Origin: Nitrososphaerota archaeon
GTDB lineage: Archaea; Thermoproteota; Nitrososphaeria; Nitrososphaerales; JAPUIC01
Assembly: GCA_027297425.1 (NCBI GenBank)
Contig: JAPUIC010000037.1
Span: 1-13,090 of the forward strand
Direction: 5' to 3'
Length of the DNA stretch: 13,090 nucleotides
Of this stretch, positions 6,149 to 12,209 are shown piece after piece (position 1 is the stretch's first letter; the number at the start of each line of letters is the position of its first letter). Made by a program: the position numbers and the translations under genes. Under the pieces are notes generated by a model. It had not been told where the DNA came from, ran no database searches, and worked only from the letters and a program-made list of their open reading frames with translations.

Positions 6149-7469
6149 CTTTTGGTATTCCCCGTAAGAGTTGATTCATCATTCTCCCCTTTGAAGATTT
6201 CATAACGGTCTTTGACTGACGATAGCGAGCAATCATTTCCTTAACCTCCCGATCATGAGTTCCTGAACCCTGGGCAATTCGTTTTATCCTCGACGAGTTA
6301 AGGATTTCCGGGTTTTCTTTCTCTTCTTTGGTCATCGAATTAATCACATATTTCCAGATTTTCATTTTATCTTCGAGTTGCTCGACATCTTCTTTCTTCA
6401 TTGCTCCAGATAGACCGGGGATGTACTCAAAGACCTTCTTGAGAGTTCCCATCTTACTAACCTGTTCTAGTTGAAAATAGAGATCGTCAATAGTCATCTT
6501 CCCCGACATTATTCTTTTAACTTTAGACTCATCAACTTCTTCATCTAGTTCCTTTGCCCTCTCTAATAGGGCCTTTATATCACCCATTCCCAATAATCTA
6601 CCTACAAATCGAGTTGGCGAAAATGTCTCCAAGTCATCGATCCTTTCGCCAGTTCCCAATAGGAGTACATTTGCTCCTGTAGCTGCGGTTGCAGCAAGAG
6701 CTCCTCCTCCTCGAGCAGCTCCATCCATTTTCGTTATTATTATTCCCCCTACTCGCGTGGCCTTATGAAATGCCTCTGCTTGTGCAAAGCATTGTTGCCC
6801 AATAGTACCATCTAGCACCAGGATCGTCAAATCGGGTAGTATCTTTGACGATAGTTGTTCCATCTCATCTAAAAGTCCCTTTTCTTCCTTGTGCCGCCCT
6901 GAAGTATCTACAATTATGACATTCTTTCCCTGAGATTTTAGATATTCCTTACCCATGGTGGCAAGTTTAACTGGATTTTTCTCTTTTTCGTTTCCATATA
7001 CCTCAAGTCCCACAGACTTTCCCAACATCTGAAGTTGTGTCAACGCTCCAGGCCGAAATGTATCTGCGGCAATCAAGCCCGGTTTGTATCCCTTCTTCAC
7101 CAAATATCTGCCGAGCTTGGCTGCAACGGTGGTCTTTCCAGATCCCTGTATGCCGACCAATAGGATTGTGTTTAGCCTCGTAGTCGGTAGATCAAGTCTA
7201 CCCTCTGTACCAATGGCGGAAGAGAGCTCTTCGTAGAGTATCCGAATTATTTGATCTTTACGTGACAAACCTGGGGGCGGTGTCTCATCTATACCCCTTC
7301 GTTCTATCTTCGATCCCAGCTCGATCGCAGACCTTACACCTACATCCGCCCTGATGAGTGCATTCTGGACCTCCTTGGCAAATAACTTGACCGATTCTGC
7401 ATCAACTGTAGATGCACCAAGTATTACATTAACTGCATTTTGAAGACCCTCTTTTAGCTTCTCAAGCAT
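6123..7469 (-). CDS. srp54: Signal recognition particle 54 kDa protein (SRP54, Ffh homologue)
   Basis: This GTPase binds SRP RNA and hydrophobic signal sequences and delivers ribosomes to the membrane receptor FtsY. It has 448 residues, normal for archaea. The N domain (about 1-95) is followed by the G domain. The P-loop GIQGSGKT is at 106-113, DTFRP at 136-140, DTSGR at 188-192, TKMDG at 246-250, and the closing GxGE motif LGTGERIDD at 271-279. The M domain (about 325-440) begins with MTIDDLYFQLEQV and has the RNA-binding helix-loop motif around SRIKRIAQGSGTHDREV (393-409). The C-terminus is moderately Met-rich. The ATG is preceded by a GGTG element, and the upstream ATP-pyrophosphatase gene overlaps the first 8 nt, so translation is probably coupled. 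Confidence 0.97.
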   Translation of the reverse strand: MLEKLKEGLQNAVNVILGASTVDAESVKLFAKEVQNALIRADVGVRSAIELGSKIERRGIDETPPPGLSRKDQIIRILYEELSSAIGTEGRLDLPTTRLNTILLVGIQGSGKTTVAAKLGRYLVKKGYKPGLIAADTFRPGALTQLQMLGKSVGLEVYGNEKEKNPVKLATMGKEYLKSQGKNVIIVDTSGRHKEEKGLLDEMEQLSSKILPDLTILVLDGTIGQQCFAQAEAFHKATRVGGIIITKMDGAARGGGALAATAATGANVLLLGTGERIDDLETFSPTRFVGRLLGMGDIKALLERAKELDEEVDESKVKRIMSGKMTIDDLYFQLEQVSKMGTLKKVFEYIPGLSGAMKKEDVEQLEDKMKIWKYVINSMTKEEKENPEILNSSRIKRIAQGSGTHDREVKEMIARYRQSKTVMKSSKGRMMNQLLRGIPKDALSGEQV

Positions 7470-8154
7470 TACCTACACCTTCTTTTTCTAGCAATGTAAC
7501 CTTGTCTAACGACAAGGTTCCTCGATCACCATACCATCTCACTTGAGCGCTTTCTACTAGCAATTGCTTTCGGTACATAAGTCCGTTTAGGACGAAGGTC
7601 TCGAAATCACCGCCTTCACCTGTCGGATCAAACTGATATTTCTCCGATAATGCAAATAGTTTCTTAACATTTTGTGGGTTTAGGTGTTGGCCTAGCCATT
7701 CCTTTCCTAGCCCTAAAGATGCTACAGCTATTATAATTGGATCTAGCTTGAATCTATCGATCATGGAATAGATTTCACTAGCCTTAAGACCCCATAGGGG
7801 ACTGTAGAGAGAGATAGAAAGCGCCTGACAAATATTGTCGAACTTGTCTCGTTGATATTTGGATTTTATTCCCCCGGTAATTAACATCTTGATATCCAGA
7901 CTACTTAAAATCTGACTGAGCGCTGCTTCCTCGGCGTCTTTGGGGGCATCGATTGAGATCCACTTAGTTCCGAGGCTCTCGGCTATTTTCTCCACATGTT
8001 CAACATTAGGAGTATGATATAGCATACTCTCTGGATCTTCGGGGAGTATGGTAAGGATACCTTCTAACTTAACAGACCTCTTTACCGCCATGTGGATAGC
8101 CAGGATGGAATCCTTCCCTCCAGATGCGAGAGCAAGAGCTTTCACATTATCCAT
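7462..8154 (-). CDS. dph6: Dph6-like ATP-pyrophosphatase (diphthine-ammonia ligase family)
   Basis: This protein has the adenine-nucleotide alpha-hydrolase/PP-loop fold. SGGKDS, about 10 residues from the start, is the ATP-pyrophosphatase loop. The family features ITGGIKSKYQRDKF, YSPLWG and GEGGDFETFVLNG match the MJ0570/Dph6 group. Dph6 carries out the last, ATP- and ammonium-dependent step of diphthamide formation on elongation factor 2. The N-terminal catalytic domain alone is present, as usual in archaea; the eukaryotic RidA-like extensions are absent. The ATG at 8154 gives MDNVKALALASGGKDS, a normal family start; in-frame TTG (8181) and GTG (8178) would add up to nine residues. An AGGGAG sits directly against this ATG, closer than usual. 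The gene overlaps srp54 by 8 nt. Assignment to diphthamide synthesis is by family and not directly provable; the archaeal substrate could differ. Confidence 0.82.
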   Translation of the reverse strand: MDNVKALALASGGKDSILAIHMAVKRSVKLEGILTILPEDPESMLYHTPNVEHVEKIAESLGTKWISIDAPKDAEEAALSQILSSLDIKMLITGGIKSKYQRDKFDNICQALSISLYSPLWGLKASEIYSMIDRFKLDPIIIAVASLGLGKEWLGQHLNPQNVKKLFALSEKYQFDPTGEGGDFETFVLNGLMYRKQLLVESAQVRWYGDRGTLSLDKVTLLEKEGVGNA

Positions 8155-8223
8155 CTCCCTAGAGCCACAAGATCTCACCAACTGATCAGAAGATAAGGTT
8201 GATCAAGCCCTCAAACATGAAGT

Positions 8224-8265
8224 TTACATCATTCTGATTATCAGACGGCTCTTCCTTACTTTCAT
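8224..8265 (-). other. 13-codon micro-ORF in the dph6 leader
   Basis: ATG at 8265 reads MKVRKSRLIIRMM and stops at TAA (8224-8226). It begins about 6 nt after the start site predicted from the TATA box at 8294-8301, which is how a leaderless archaeal ORF would look. The peptide is very basic. It may be a leader peptide or chance; there is no evidence of conservation from one sequence. Confidence 0.2.
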
Positions 8266-8293
8266 TGGGCCGAGAGGCGAAATCCGTCGGAGC

Positions 8294-8301
8294 ATATATA
8301 A
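8294..8301 (-). promoter_or_regulatory. TATA box upstream of the dph6-srp54-pus10 run
   Basis: On the minus strand this reads TTATATAT, a strong match to an archaeal TATA box. It predicts a start near 8271 and so a leader of about 115 nt before the dph6 ATG, much longer than elsewhere in this window. It lies in the 203-bp gap between the aIF5A stop and the chosen dph6 start. Confidence 0.5.
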
Positions 8302-8357
8302 CAATTCTTGTGGTTCGTCTTGAATCGAGAAGGGATGCGCTCCACCTAAGCGCTCTA

Positions 8358-8753
8358 TCAACCTTTTACCCGTACAAGTTTGTTCCGGCCTAAAACTCGC
8401 CAGTATTCGATTTCAACACCATTTTGGATTTTGTTCTTCAAATCCGTATCCGTGGTATTGGGTACATCAAATACTTCGTAGTTTGCCAGATCCATGAGTT
8501 GAATGATATCATCTGTCATCGATATTACCTGCCCCGTTTTCTTTTCCAACATAGGAACTTCGACATTTGCTGAAACAGGTGACACGTGACTTCGTTTTAC
8601 ATCATCAAATAACCCGATACCTACAACTCGAGCCTTTGCCGACCCATGTTTCCCGGGCTTAGATTTGTCATATTCTACTATCTTGCACGGCTCGCCTTCT
8701 ATCATCATGTACGAACCTACCTTTAGTGAACCCAAATCGGTAGGTCTACTCAT
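8358..8753 (-). CDS. eif5A: Translation initiation/elongation factor aIF5A
   Basis: This is the archaeal homologue of eIF5A and bacterial EF-P, which helps stalled ribosomes form difficult peptide bonds such as polyproline. It has 131 residues, the normal archaeal length. The N-terminal SH3-like domain contains the modification loop SKPGKHGSAKARV. Lys35, in PGKHG, is the residue changed to deoxyhypusine or hypusine. The C-terminal OB-fold domain runs from about residue 68 (MLEKKTGQVISM). The ATG at 8753 is followed by MSRPTDLGSLKVGSYM, a standard start. Its promoter is shared, head to head, with NAD kinase. It lies upstream of the dph6-srp54-pus10 group on the same strand, but a 203-bp gap with its own TATA box suggests separate transcription. 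Confidence 0.96.
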   Translation of the reverse strand: MSRPTDLGSLKVGSYMMIEGEPCKIVEYDKSKPGKHGSAKARVVGIGLFDDVKRSHVSPVSANVEVPMLEKKTGQVISMTDDIIQLMDLANYEVFDVPNTTDTDLKNKIQNGVEIEYWRVLGRNKLVRVKG

Positions 8754-8764
8754 GTTGCTTCTAC

Positions 8765-8772
8765 GTTCGAAC
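8765..8772. repeat. 8-bp palindrome near the aIF5A start site
   Basis: GTTCGAAC is a perfect palindrome lying between the shared TATA element and the aIF5A ATG, close to the predicted transcription start (about 8761). It could be an operator, but 8-bp palindromes also occur by chance. Confidence 0.2.
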
Positions 8773-8780
8773 CCAATGAG

Positions 8781-8793
8781 TCATATATATAAT
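8781..8793. promoter_or_regulatory. Shared divergent TATA element, aIF5A / NAD kinase
   Basis: ATATATAT (8783-8790) lies almost midway in the 69-bp gap between the two divergent ATGs (8753 and 8823). In either direction a start about 26 nt away would leave a leader of about 8-10 nt. One palindromic TATA box may thus serve both genes. A G-rich stretch (8811-8815) before the NAD kinase ATG could act as a weak ribosome-binding site. Confidence 0.5.
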
Positions 8794-8822
8794 CATACCC
8801 GTGGTAAAGAGGGGGTATTTGC

Positions 8823-9653
8823 ATGGTACGAAGCATTAAACGAATTGCGATTATCTCGAAGGAAGGTTATCCTGAAGGAAGAGAATTGGCAGTCGTGTTC
8901 GTACGAGAGCTTCAAAAGGCTAACTTTGAAGCGGAGATGATGAGTCCACCTCGGGGTAGTGGTATAAAGAACGTTAGTCAGAAGGATCTAATGAAAGGGT
9001 CGTATGACCTACTAGTAACTGTAGGTGGAGACGGAACTATTCTGCGGGTATTCCGAATGTTGGGGAACACTCCAGTACTAGCATTAAATGTTGGAGCAAA
9101 GGGGGTGTTGGCTGAAATAGAACCAGAGGAGATCTCATTTGCTGTGGGGGAATTACGAGAGAAAAGGTATGAGATTGATAAGAGAATGAGGCTATCTGTT
9201 AAGATTGGCGATCAAGATTATCCTCCAGTTCTCAACGAAGTTTTTACAACTAGAAAGAGTTTATTCGTGACTCCATTATACACCATAGATTGTAAGAGAT
9301 CTCTTTCTATTTCTTCTCGAATGGACGGATTAATACTAAGCACGCCCACTGGGTCAACTGGGCACTCTTTTTCGTATAAATCTCCCATTTTGTCGGATGC
9401 CCTTCGGAGCGTCTTAGTAACACCGATATCGCCTCTCGATTCTATTCCACCGCTTGTTATTCCTCCAGAGCCAATACAAGTGAGTTGTAATGAACAGATA
9501 GAAGTAGTACTCGATGGGCAGGAGGCCGTAACAGTTCCATCTGAAAGCATCTTGACGTTAAAGGAACATTCTGCCGATGCATCATTTCTGAGGTTCAAAT
9601 CTAAGCATTTCGGACAGTTGAATAAGATGAATATAGGTAATATCTCGAATTAA
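8823..9653 (+). CDS. nadK: NAD kinase (ATP- or polyphosphate-dependent)
   Basis: This enzyme phosphorylates NAD to NADP in the cytoplasm and is the sole route to NADP. It has 276 residues, within the family range. The N-terminal Rossmann-like part has VTVGGDGTILR at 65-75, with GGDGT (68-72) carrying the conserved Asp. The C-terminal beta-sandwich part has NEV (138-140), MDGLILSTPTGSTGHS (167-182) and VVLDGQEAV (228-236), all family hallmarks. Two variants stand out. TPTGSTGHSFSYKSPI stands where TPTGSTAYSLSAGGPI is usual, and PLDSIPPLVIP stands where PHxLxxRPLVLP is usual. Core catalytic residues remain, so activity is expected. It is first of three tightly spaced plus-strand genes; the Nob1-like ATG follows its TAA by one base. 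Confidence 0.93.
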   Translation: MVRSIKRIAIISKEGYPEGRELAVVFVRELQKANFEAEMMSPPRGSGIKNVSQKDLMKGSYDLLVTVGGDGTILRVFRMLGNTPVLALNVGAKGVLAEIEPEEISFAVGELREKRYEIDKRMRLSVKIGDQDYPPVLNEVFTTRKSLFVTPLYTIDCKRSLSISSRMDGLILSTPTGSTGHSFSYKSPILSDALRSVLVTPISPLDSIPPLVIPPEPIQVSCNEQIEVVLDGQEAVTVPSESILTLKEHSADASFLRFKSKHFGQLNKMNIGNISN

Positions 9654-9654
9654 T

Positions 9655-10209
9655 ATGATCTTGAAAGGTAATCGTGCTAAAGGGATACTTGTGTTAGACT
9701 CTACTCCGATTTATTCAGGGATACTCCAAGGGGGAATGTACGACGAGTGTTTCACAACTGAAGAGATCTTGGGAGAGATCGCACATATACGGGGACTTCA
9801 AGAAACGGTCAGCACAAGACTCGGTAGTGGTATTCTTAAGGTAGGCTCGGCATCAAGTGATTCTACAAGAAGGATTATTGAACTAGTAGGGAAACTCGGA
9901 GAGGGTAAGTTATCTAAAGCTGATCTATCGATACTCGCTCTGACTTTAGATCTTAAGGAAAATGGTTTTGAGCCTACCCTAGTATCTGATGATTTTTCAA
10001 TACAAAATCTCGCCAAGTCTCTTTCTCTATCCTATTTGTCGTATACCTCTAAAGGGATAAAGAGAGGAATAGTATGGATACTCTATTGTCCTGCCTGCGG
10101 AAGAACGGTTGATAGGGTCCACAGTAAAGAATGTGAAATCTGCGGGAGTACTCTAAAGAGACGCCCAAAAAATCGAGCGTCTAGCGATTACCTCTCGGAA
10201 AAATTATAA
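9655..10209 (+). CDS. nob1: Nob1-like rRNA-maturation endonuclease (PIN domain + zinc ribbon)
   Basis: This is a PIN-domain nuclease expected to trim the 3' end of 16S rRNA during small-subunit maturation. It has 184 residues. PIN acidic residues are visible: Asp15 in LVLDSTP, Glu37 and Glu41 in TTEEILGEI, Asp90 in LSKADLSIL, and Asp112/113 in LVSDDFSIQNLA. The C-terminal zinc ribbon has CPAC (145-148) and CEIC (160-163), with the basic tail RRPKNR typical of Nob1. The ribbon separates it from toxin-type PIN (VapC) proteins, which are shorter and paired with an antitoxin. The ATG lies one base after the nadK stop, so the two are almost certainly co-transcribed. The gap to the MoaE-like gene is 25 nt. 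Confidence 0.88.
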   Translation: MILKGNRAKGILVLDSTPIYSGILQGGMYDECFTTEEILGEIAHIRGLQETVSTRLGSGILKVGSASSDSTRRIIELVGKLGEGKLSKADLSILALTLDLKENGFEPTLVSDDFSIQNLAKSLSLSYLSYTSKGIKRGIVWILYCPACGRTVDRVHSKECEICGSTLKRRPKNRASSDYLSEKL

Positions 10210-10234
10210 TATTCAGCTCAACAAATAGGGAGAT

Positions 10235-10669
10235 ATGCTCCCCGAGCCAGGAATATATCAGAAGAACCAAATCGATTTTTCAACGATACTCAGCCAGATG
10301 GTCGCTGAGATGCCTAAGAGTAGTGGGGCATTCATGTCTTTCATGGGAGTCGCTAGAGAGACTGGAAAAGATGGGAAACGGGTCGTAAGGCTTGTCATGG
10401 AATCATATGAAGAACATGCAAATATGTCCCTTAGAAAAATATGTCAGGAAGTTCAGGAGAAATATAATGCAGATATTGTTAGGATTTATCACTATACAGG
10501 TGATTTTTCGATCGGTCAGCCGGTAGTGTTGGTAATCGTTTCTGCAAAAACAAGAGCTAAGGCCTTTGCCGCTATATTAGAAGCGGTTGAGCGTTACAAG
10601 ACAGAACCGGCGCTCTTCAAGGCTGAGCATTATGATGATGGAAACCATTCTTGGGTGTCTGGAACATGA
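10235..10669 (+). CDS. moaE: MoaE-like molybdopterin synthase catalytic subunit
   Basis: MoaE with MoaD inserts two sulfurs into precursor Z (cPMP) to make molybdopterin. This 144-residue protein has the expected MoaE order. GAFMSFMGVARETGKDG (31-47) holds the equivalent of the active-site Arg (Arg41). ESYEEHANMSLRKIC follows, then IYHYTGDFSIGQ (84-95). RYKTEPALFKAEHYDDGNHSW (120-140) holds Lys122 and Lys129, matching the two catalytic lysines of E. coli MoaE (119 and 126). Two usual motifs differ: HRIG is HYTG, and the helix motif SAHRxxAF is SAKTRAKAF. A GGGAG lies 2 nt before the ATG. No MoaD or other molybdopterin gene is in the window. The catalytic lysines argue for real MoaE activity, but a divergent paralogue is possible. 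Confidence 0.8.
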   Translation: MLPEPGIYQKNQIDFSTILSQMVAEMPKSSGAFMSFMGVARETGKDGKRVVRLVMESYEEHANMSLRKICQEVQEKYNADIVRIYHYTGDFSIGQPVVLVIVSAKTRAKAFAAILEAVERYKTEPALFKAEHYDDGNHSWVSGT

Positions 10670-10687
10670 TCCAGTAGCCTAATCTAC

Positions 10688-10703
10688 AGATGATGTATCA
10701 TCT
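10688..10703. repeat. 7-bp inverted repeat after moaE
   Basis: AGATGAT (10688-10694) and ATCATCT (10697-10703) are separated by GT. It lies 19 nt past the moaE stop and before the fumarase promoter-like box. No T-run follows, so it is not a typical terminator; an operator or a 3' mRNA hairpin is possible. Confidence 0.3.
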
Positions 10704-10720
10704 AGGTTCGCAGATAACTT

Positions 10721-10729
10721 TCTATATAC
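10721..10729 (+). promoter_or_regulatory. TATA box for the fumarase gene
   Basis: TCTATATAC is centred about 34 nt upstream of the TTG start at 10759, predicting a start near 10751 and a leader of about 8 nt. This short spacing supports the TTG as the true start. Confidence 0.45.
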
Positions 10730-10758
10730 GATTATAACATCCTCGAACTTGATTTAAA

Positions 10759-12174
10759 TTGGTTGATTCAACTTTCCGATTAGAAAAGGATTCTCTTGGT
10801 GAGGTGGAGGTACCTGAAGCGGCATACTATGGTGTGCAAACACAGAGAGCGGTAGATAATTTTCAGATATCTGGTTTTCGTTTCGACAGACACTTTATCA
10901 AAGCATTGGGGCTGATCAAGCTTGCAGCTGCAAGAGCGAATTTGGATCTGTCCTTGTTACCGAGAGAAAAGGCTGAGGTGATAATCAAGGCATGTCAAGA
11001 GGTCGTAGATGGTAAATTTGATGATCAGTTTGTTGTAGATGTCTTCCAGACCGGATCTGGGACTTCCACAAATATGAATGCGAATGAAGTGATAGCTAGC
11101 AGAGCTGCCGAATATCTGGGAGGTAAGCGGGGTGACAAGGCGATTGTGCATCCTAATGATCATGTCAATATGTGTCAGTCCACTAACGATGTCTTCCCAA
11201 CAGCTATCCACATTGCTGCTCTAGATGCAATTGAAGAGAAACTTCTCCCAGGTCTGCAAGTATTACATGATAAATTGCAGGGCAAAGCTGATGAATTCAG
11301 TGGTGTAGTAAAAGCCGGTAGAACACATTTGCAGGATGCTGTCCCAGTCACATTAGGGCAAGAGTTTGGTGGATATGCGAGCATGATAAAGCATGGTCTA
11401 GAAAGGATTAACCATGCAAAGAAGGATCTTTACGAACTCCCTCTCGGAGGTACTGCAACGGGGACAGGGCTTAATGCTCACCCAGAGTATGCTGAGCTTG
11501 CCATCAAGCATTTGAACAGTATGACCGGAATGAGTTTACGAAGAGCCGATAATGCTTTTGAGGCTATGCAAAGTAAAGACGCCTGTGTAGCCCTTAGCGG
11601 TGCCCTCAAGACAGTTGCTGTCAGTCTAATGAAGATATCTAATGATTTGAGATTACTCAACTCAGGCCCTTGGACAGGATTTGGTGAGATAGAGTTACCA
11701 GCTATTCAACCTGGTTCTAGTATTATGCCTGGGAAGGTCAATCCAGTAATCCCTGAAGCTGTTAATCAGGTTGCCACCAAGATTGTAGGTAATGATTCGT
11801 CCATAACAATCGCCGGTCAACTAGGACAACTAGAACTCAATCTGATGATGCCAGTTATAGCATACAATCTCCTTGAATCCATTAAGTTAGAGGCTAATGC
11901 AGCTACAATTTTAGCTACAAAATGTGTAGCCGGGATAAAAGCAAACGTAGAACGATGTCTCAAGCATGGAGAGAGCAGTCTTGCACTTGTCACAGCGATA
12001 GCACCTGTCATCGGATATGATGCATCAGCAAGAGTGGCCAAAAAAGCTCTAGAAACCGGTAGGTCTATTCGAGAAATCATGTTGGAGGAGGGCATTGTCG
12101 CTCAGGACAAGATCGACGAGATCTTGAACTTGAAGAAACTAGCTGAGGGAGGAAGAATCGATGAAAGTACGTGA
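10759..12174 (+). CDS. fumC: Class II fumarate hydratase
   Basis: This enzyme interconverts fumarate and (S)-malate, without an iron-sulfur cluster, as a homotetramer. It has 471 residues, the normal length. TGSGTSTNMNANEVIASRA is at 98-116, HPNDHVNMCQSTNDVFPTA at 131-149, and AGRTHLQDAVPVTLGQEF at 186-203 (His190 matches the catalytic-pair His of E. coli FumC). LGGTATGTGLNAHPEY is at 229-244, and the superfamily signature GSSIMPGKVNP at 319-329 has the mobile-loop serines. RTHLQD and LNAHPEY favour fumarase over aspartase, which has RTQLQD and LNTP. PVIPEA after the signature resembles the actinobacterial fumarase form more than the PTQCEA of E. coli. Start is TTG: an in-frame TGA (10750-10752) lies just upstream. 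The gene stands alone and converges on the HD gene 35 nt away. Confidence 0.94.
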   Translation: MVDSTFRLEKDSLGEVEVPEAAYYGVQTQRAVDNFQISGFRFDRHFIKALGLIKLAAARANLDLSLLPREKAEVIIKACQEVVDGKFDDQFVVDVFQTGSGTSTNMNANEVIASRAAEYLGGKRGDKAIVHPNDHVNMCQSTNDVFPTAIHIAALDAIEEKLLPGLQVLHDKLQGKADEFSGVVKAGRTHLQDAVPVTLGQEFGGYASMIKHGLERINHAKKDLYELPLGGTATGTGLNAHPEYAELAIKHLNSMTGMSLRRADNAFEAMQSKDACVALSGALKTVAVSLMKISNDLRLLNSGPWTGFGEIELPAIQPGSSIMPGKVNPVIPEAVNQVATKIVGNDSSITIAGQLGQLELNLMMPVIAYNLLESIKLEANAATILATKCVAGIKANVERCLKHGESSLALVTAIAPVIGYDASARVAKKALETGRSIREIMLEEGIVAQDKIDEILNLKKLAEGGRIDEST

Positions 12175-12209
12175 ACTTTCACCTTTTCGTTCAAGGAGCA
12201 AATAAATTA

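Noticed and set aside
8763..8775. GTTCGAACCC resembling a tRNA T-loop
   Set aside because: No acceptor, D or anticodon stem can be formed around it and it sits in a 69-bp promoter gap.
8665..8940. 91-residue plus-strand frame crossing the aIF5A/nadK gap
   Set aside because: It overlaps the 5' parts of two certain genes and the shared promoter and has no family resemblance.
9218..9598. 126-residue minus-strand frame within nadK
   Set aside because: It is antisense to conserved NAD kinase motifs, Ser/Thr-rich as expected for a shadow, and lacks a promoter.
9655..10209. PIN-domain gene as a VapC toxin
   Set aside because: The C-terminal CxxC/CxxC zinc ribbon and basic tail, the length, and the lack of a small antitoxin gene fit Nob1; the upstream gene is NAD kinase.
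10684..10703. Possible C/D-box small RNA start (a TGATG-like sequence)
   Set aside because: ATGATGT does not match the box C consensus RUGAUGA and no fitting box D (CUGA) lies at a proper distance; the stretch is better explained as an inverted repeat.
10759..12174. Aspartate ammonia-lyase in place of fumarase
   Set aside because: The RTHLQD and LGGTATGTGLNAHPEY motifs are of fumarase type; aspartase has RTQLQD and a LNTP stretch. Only the PVIPEA stretch recalls aspartase, and some fumarases share it.
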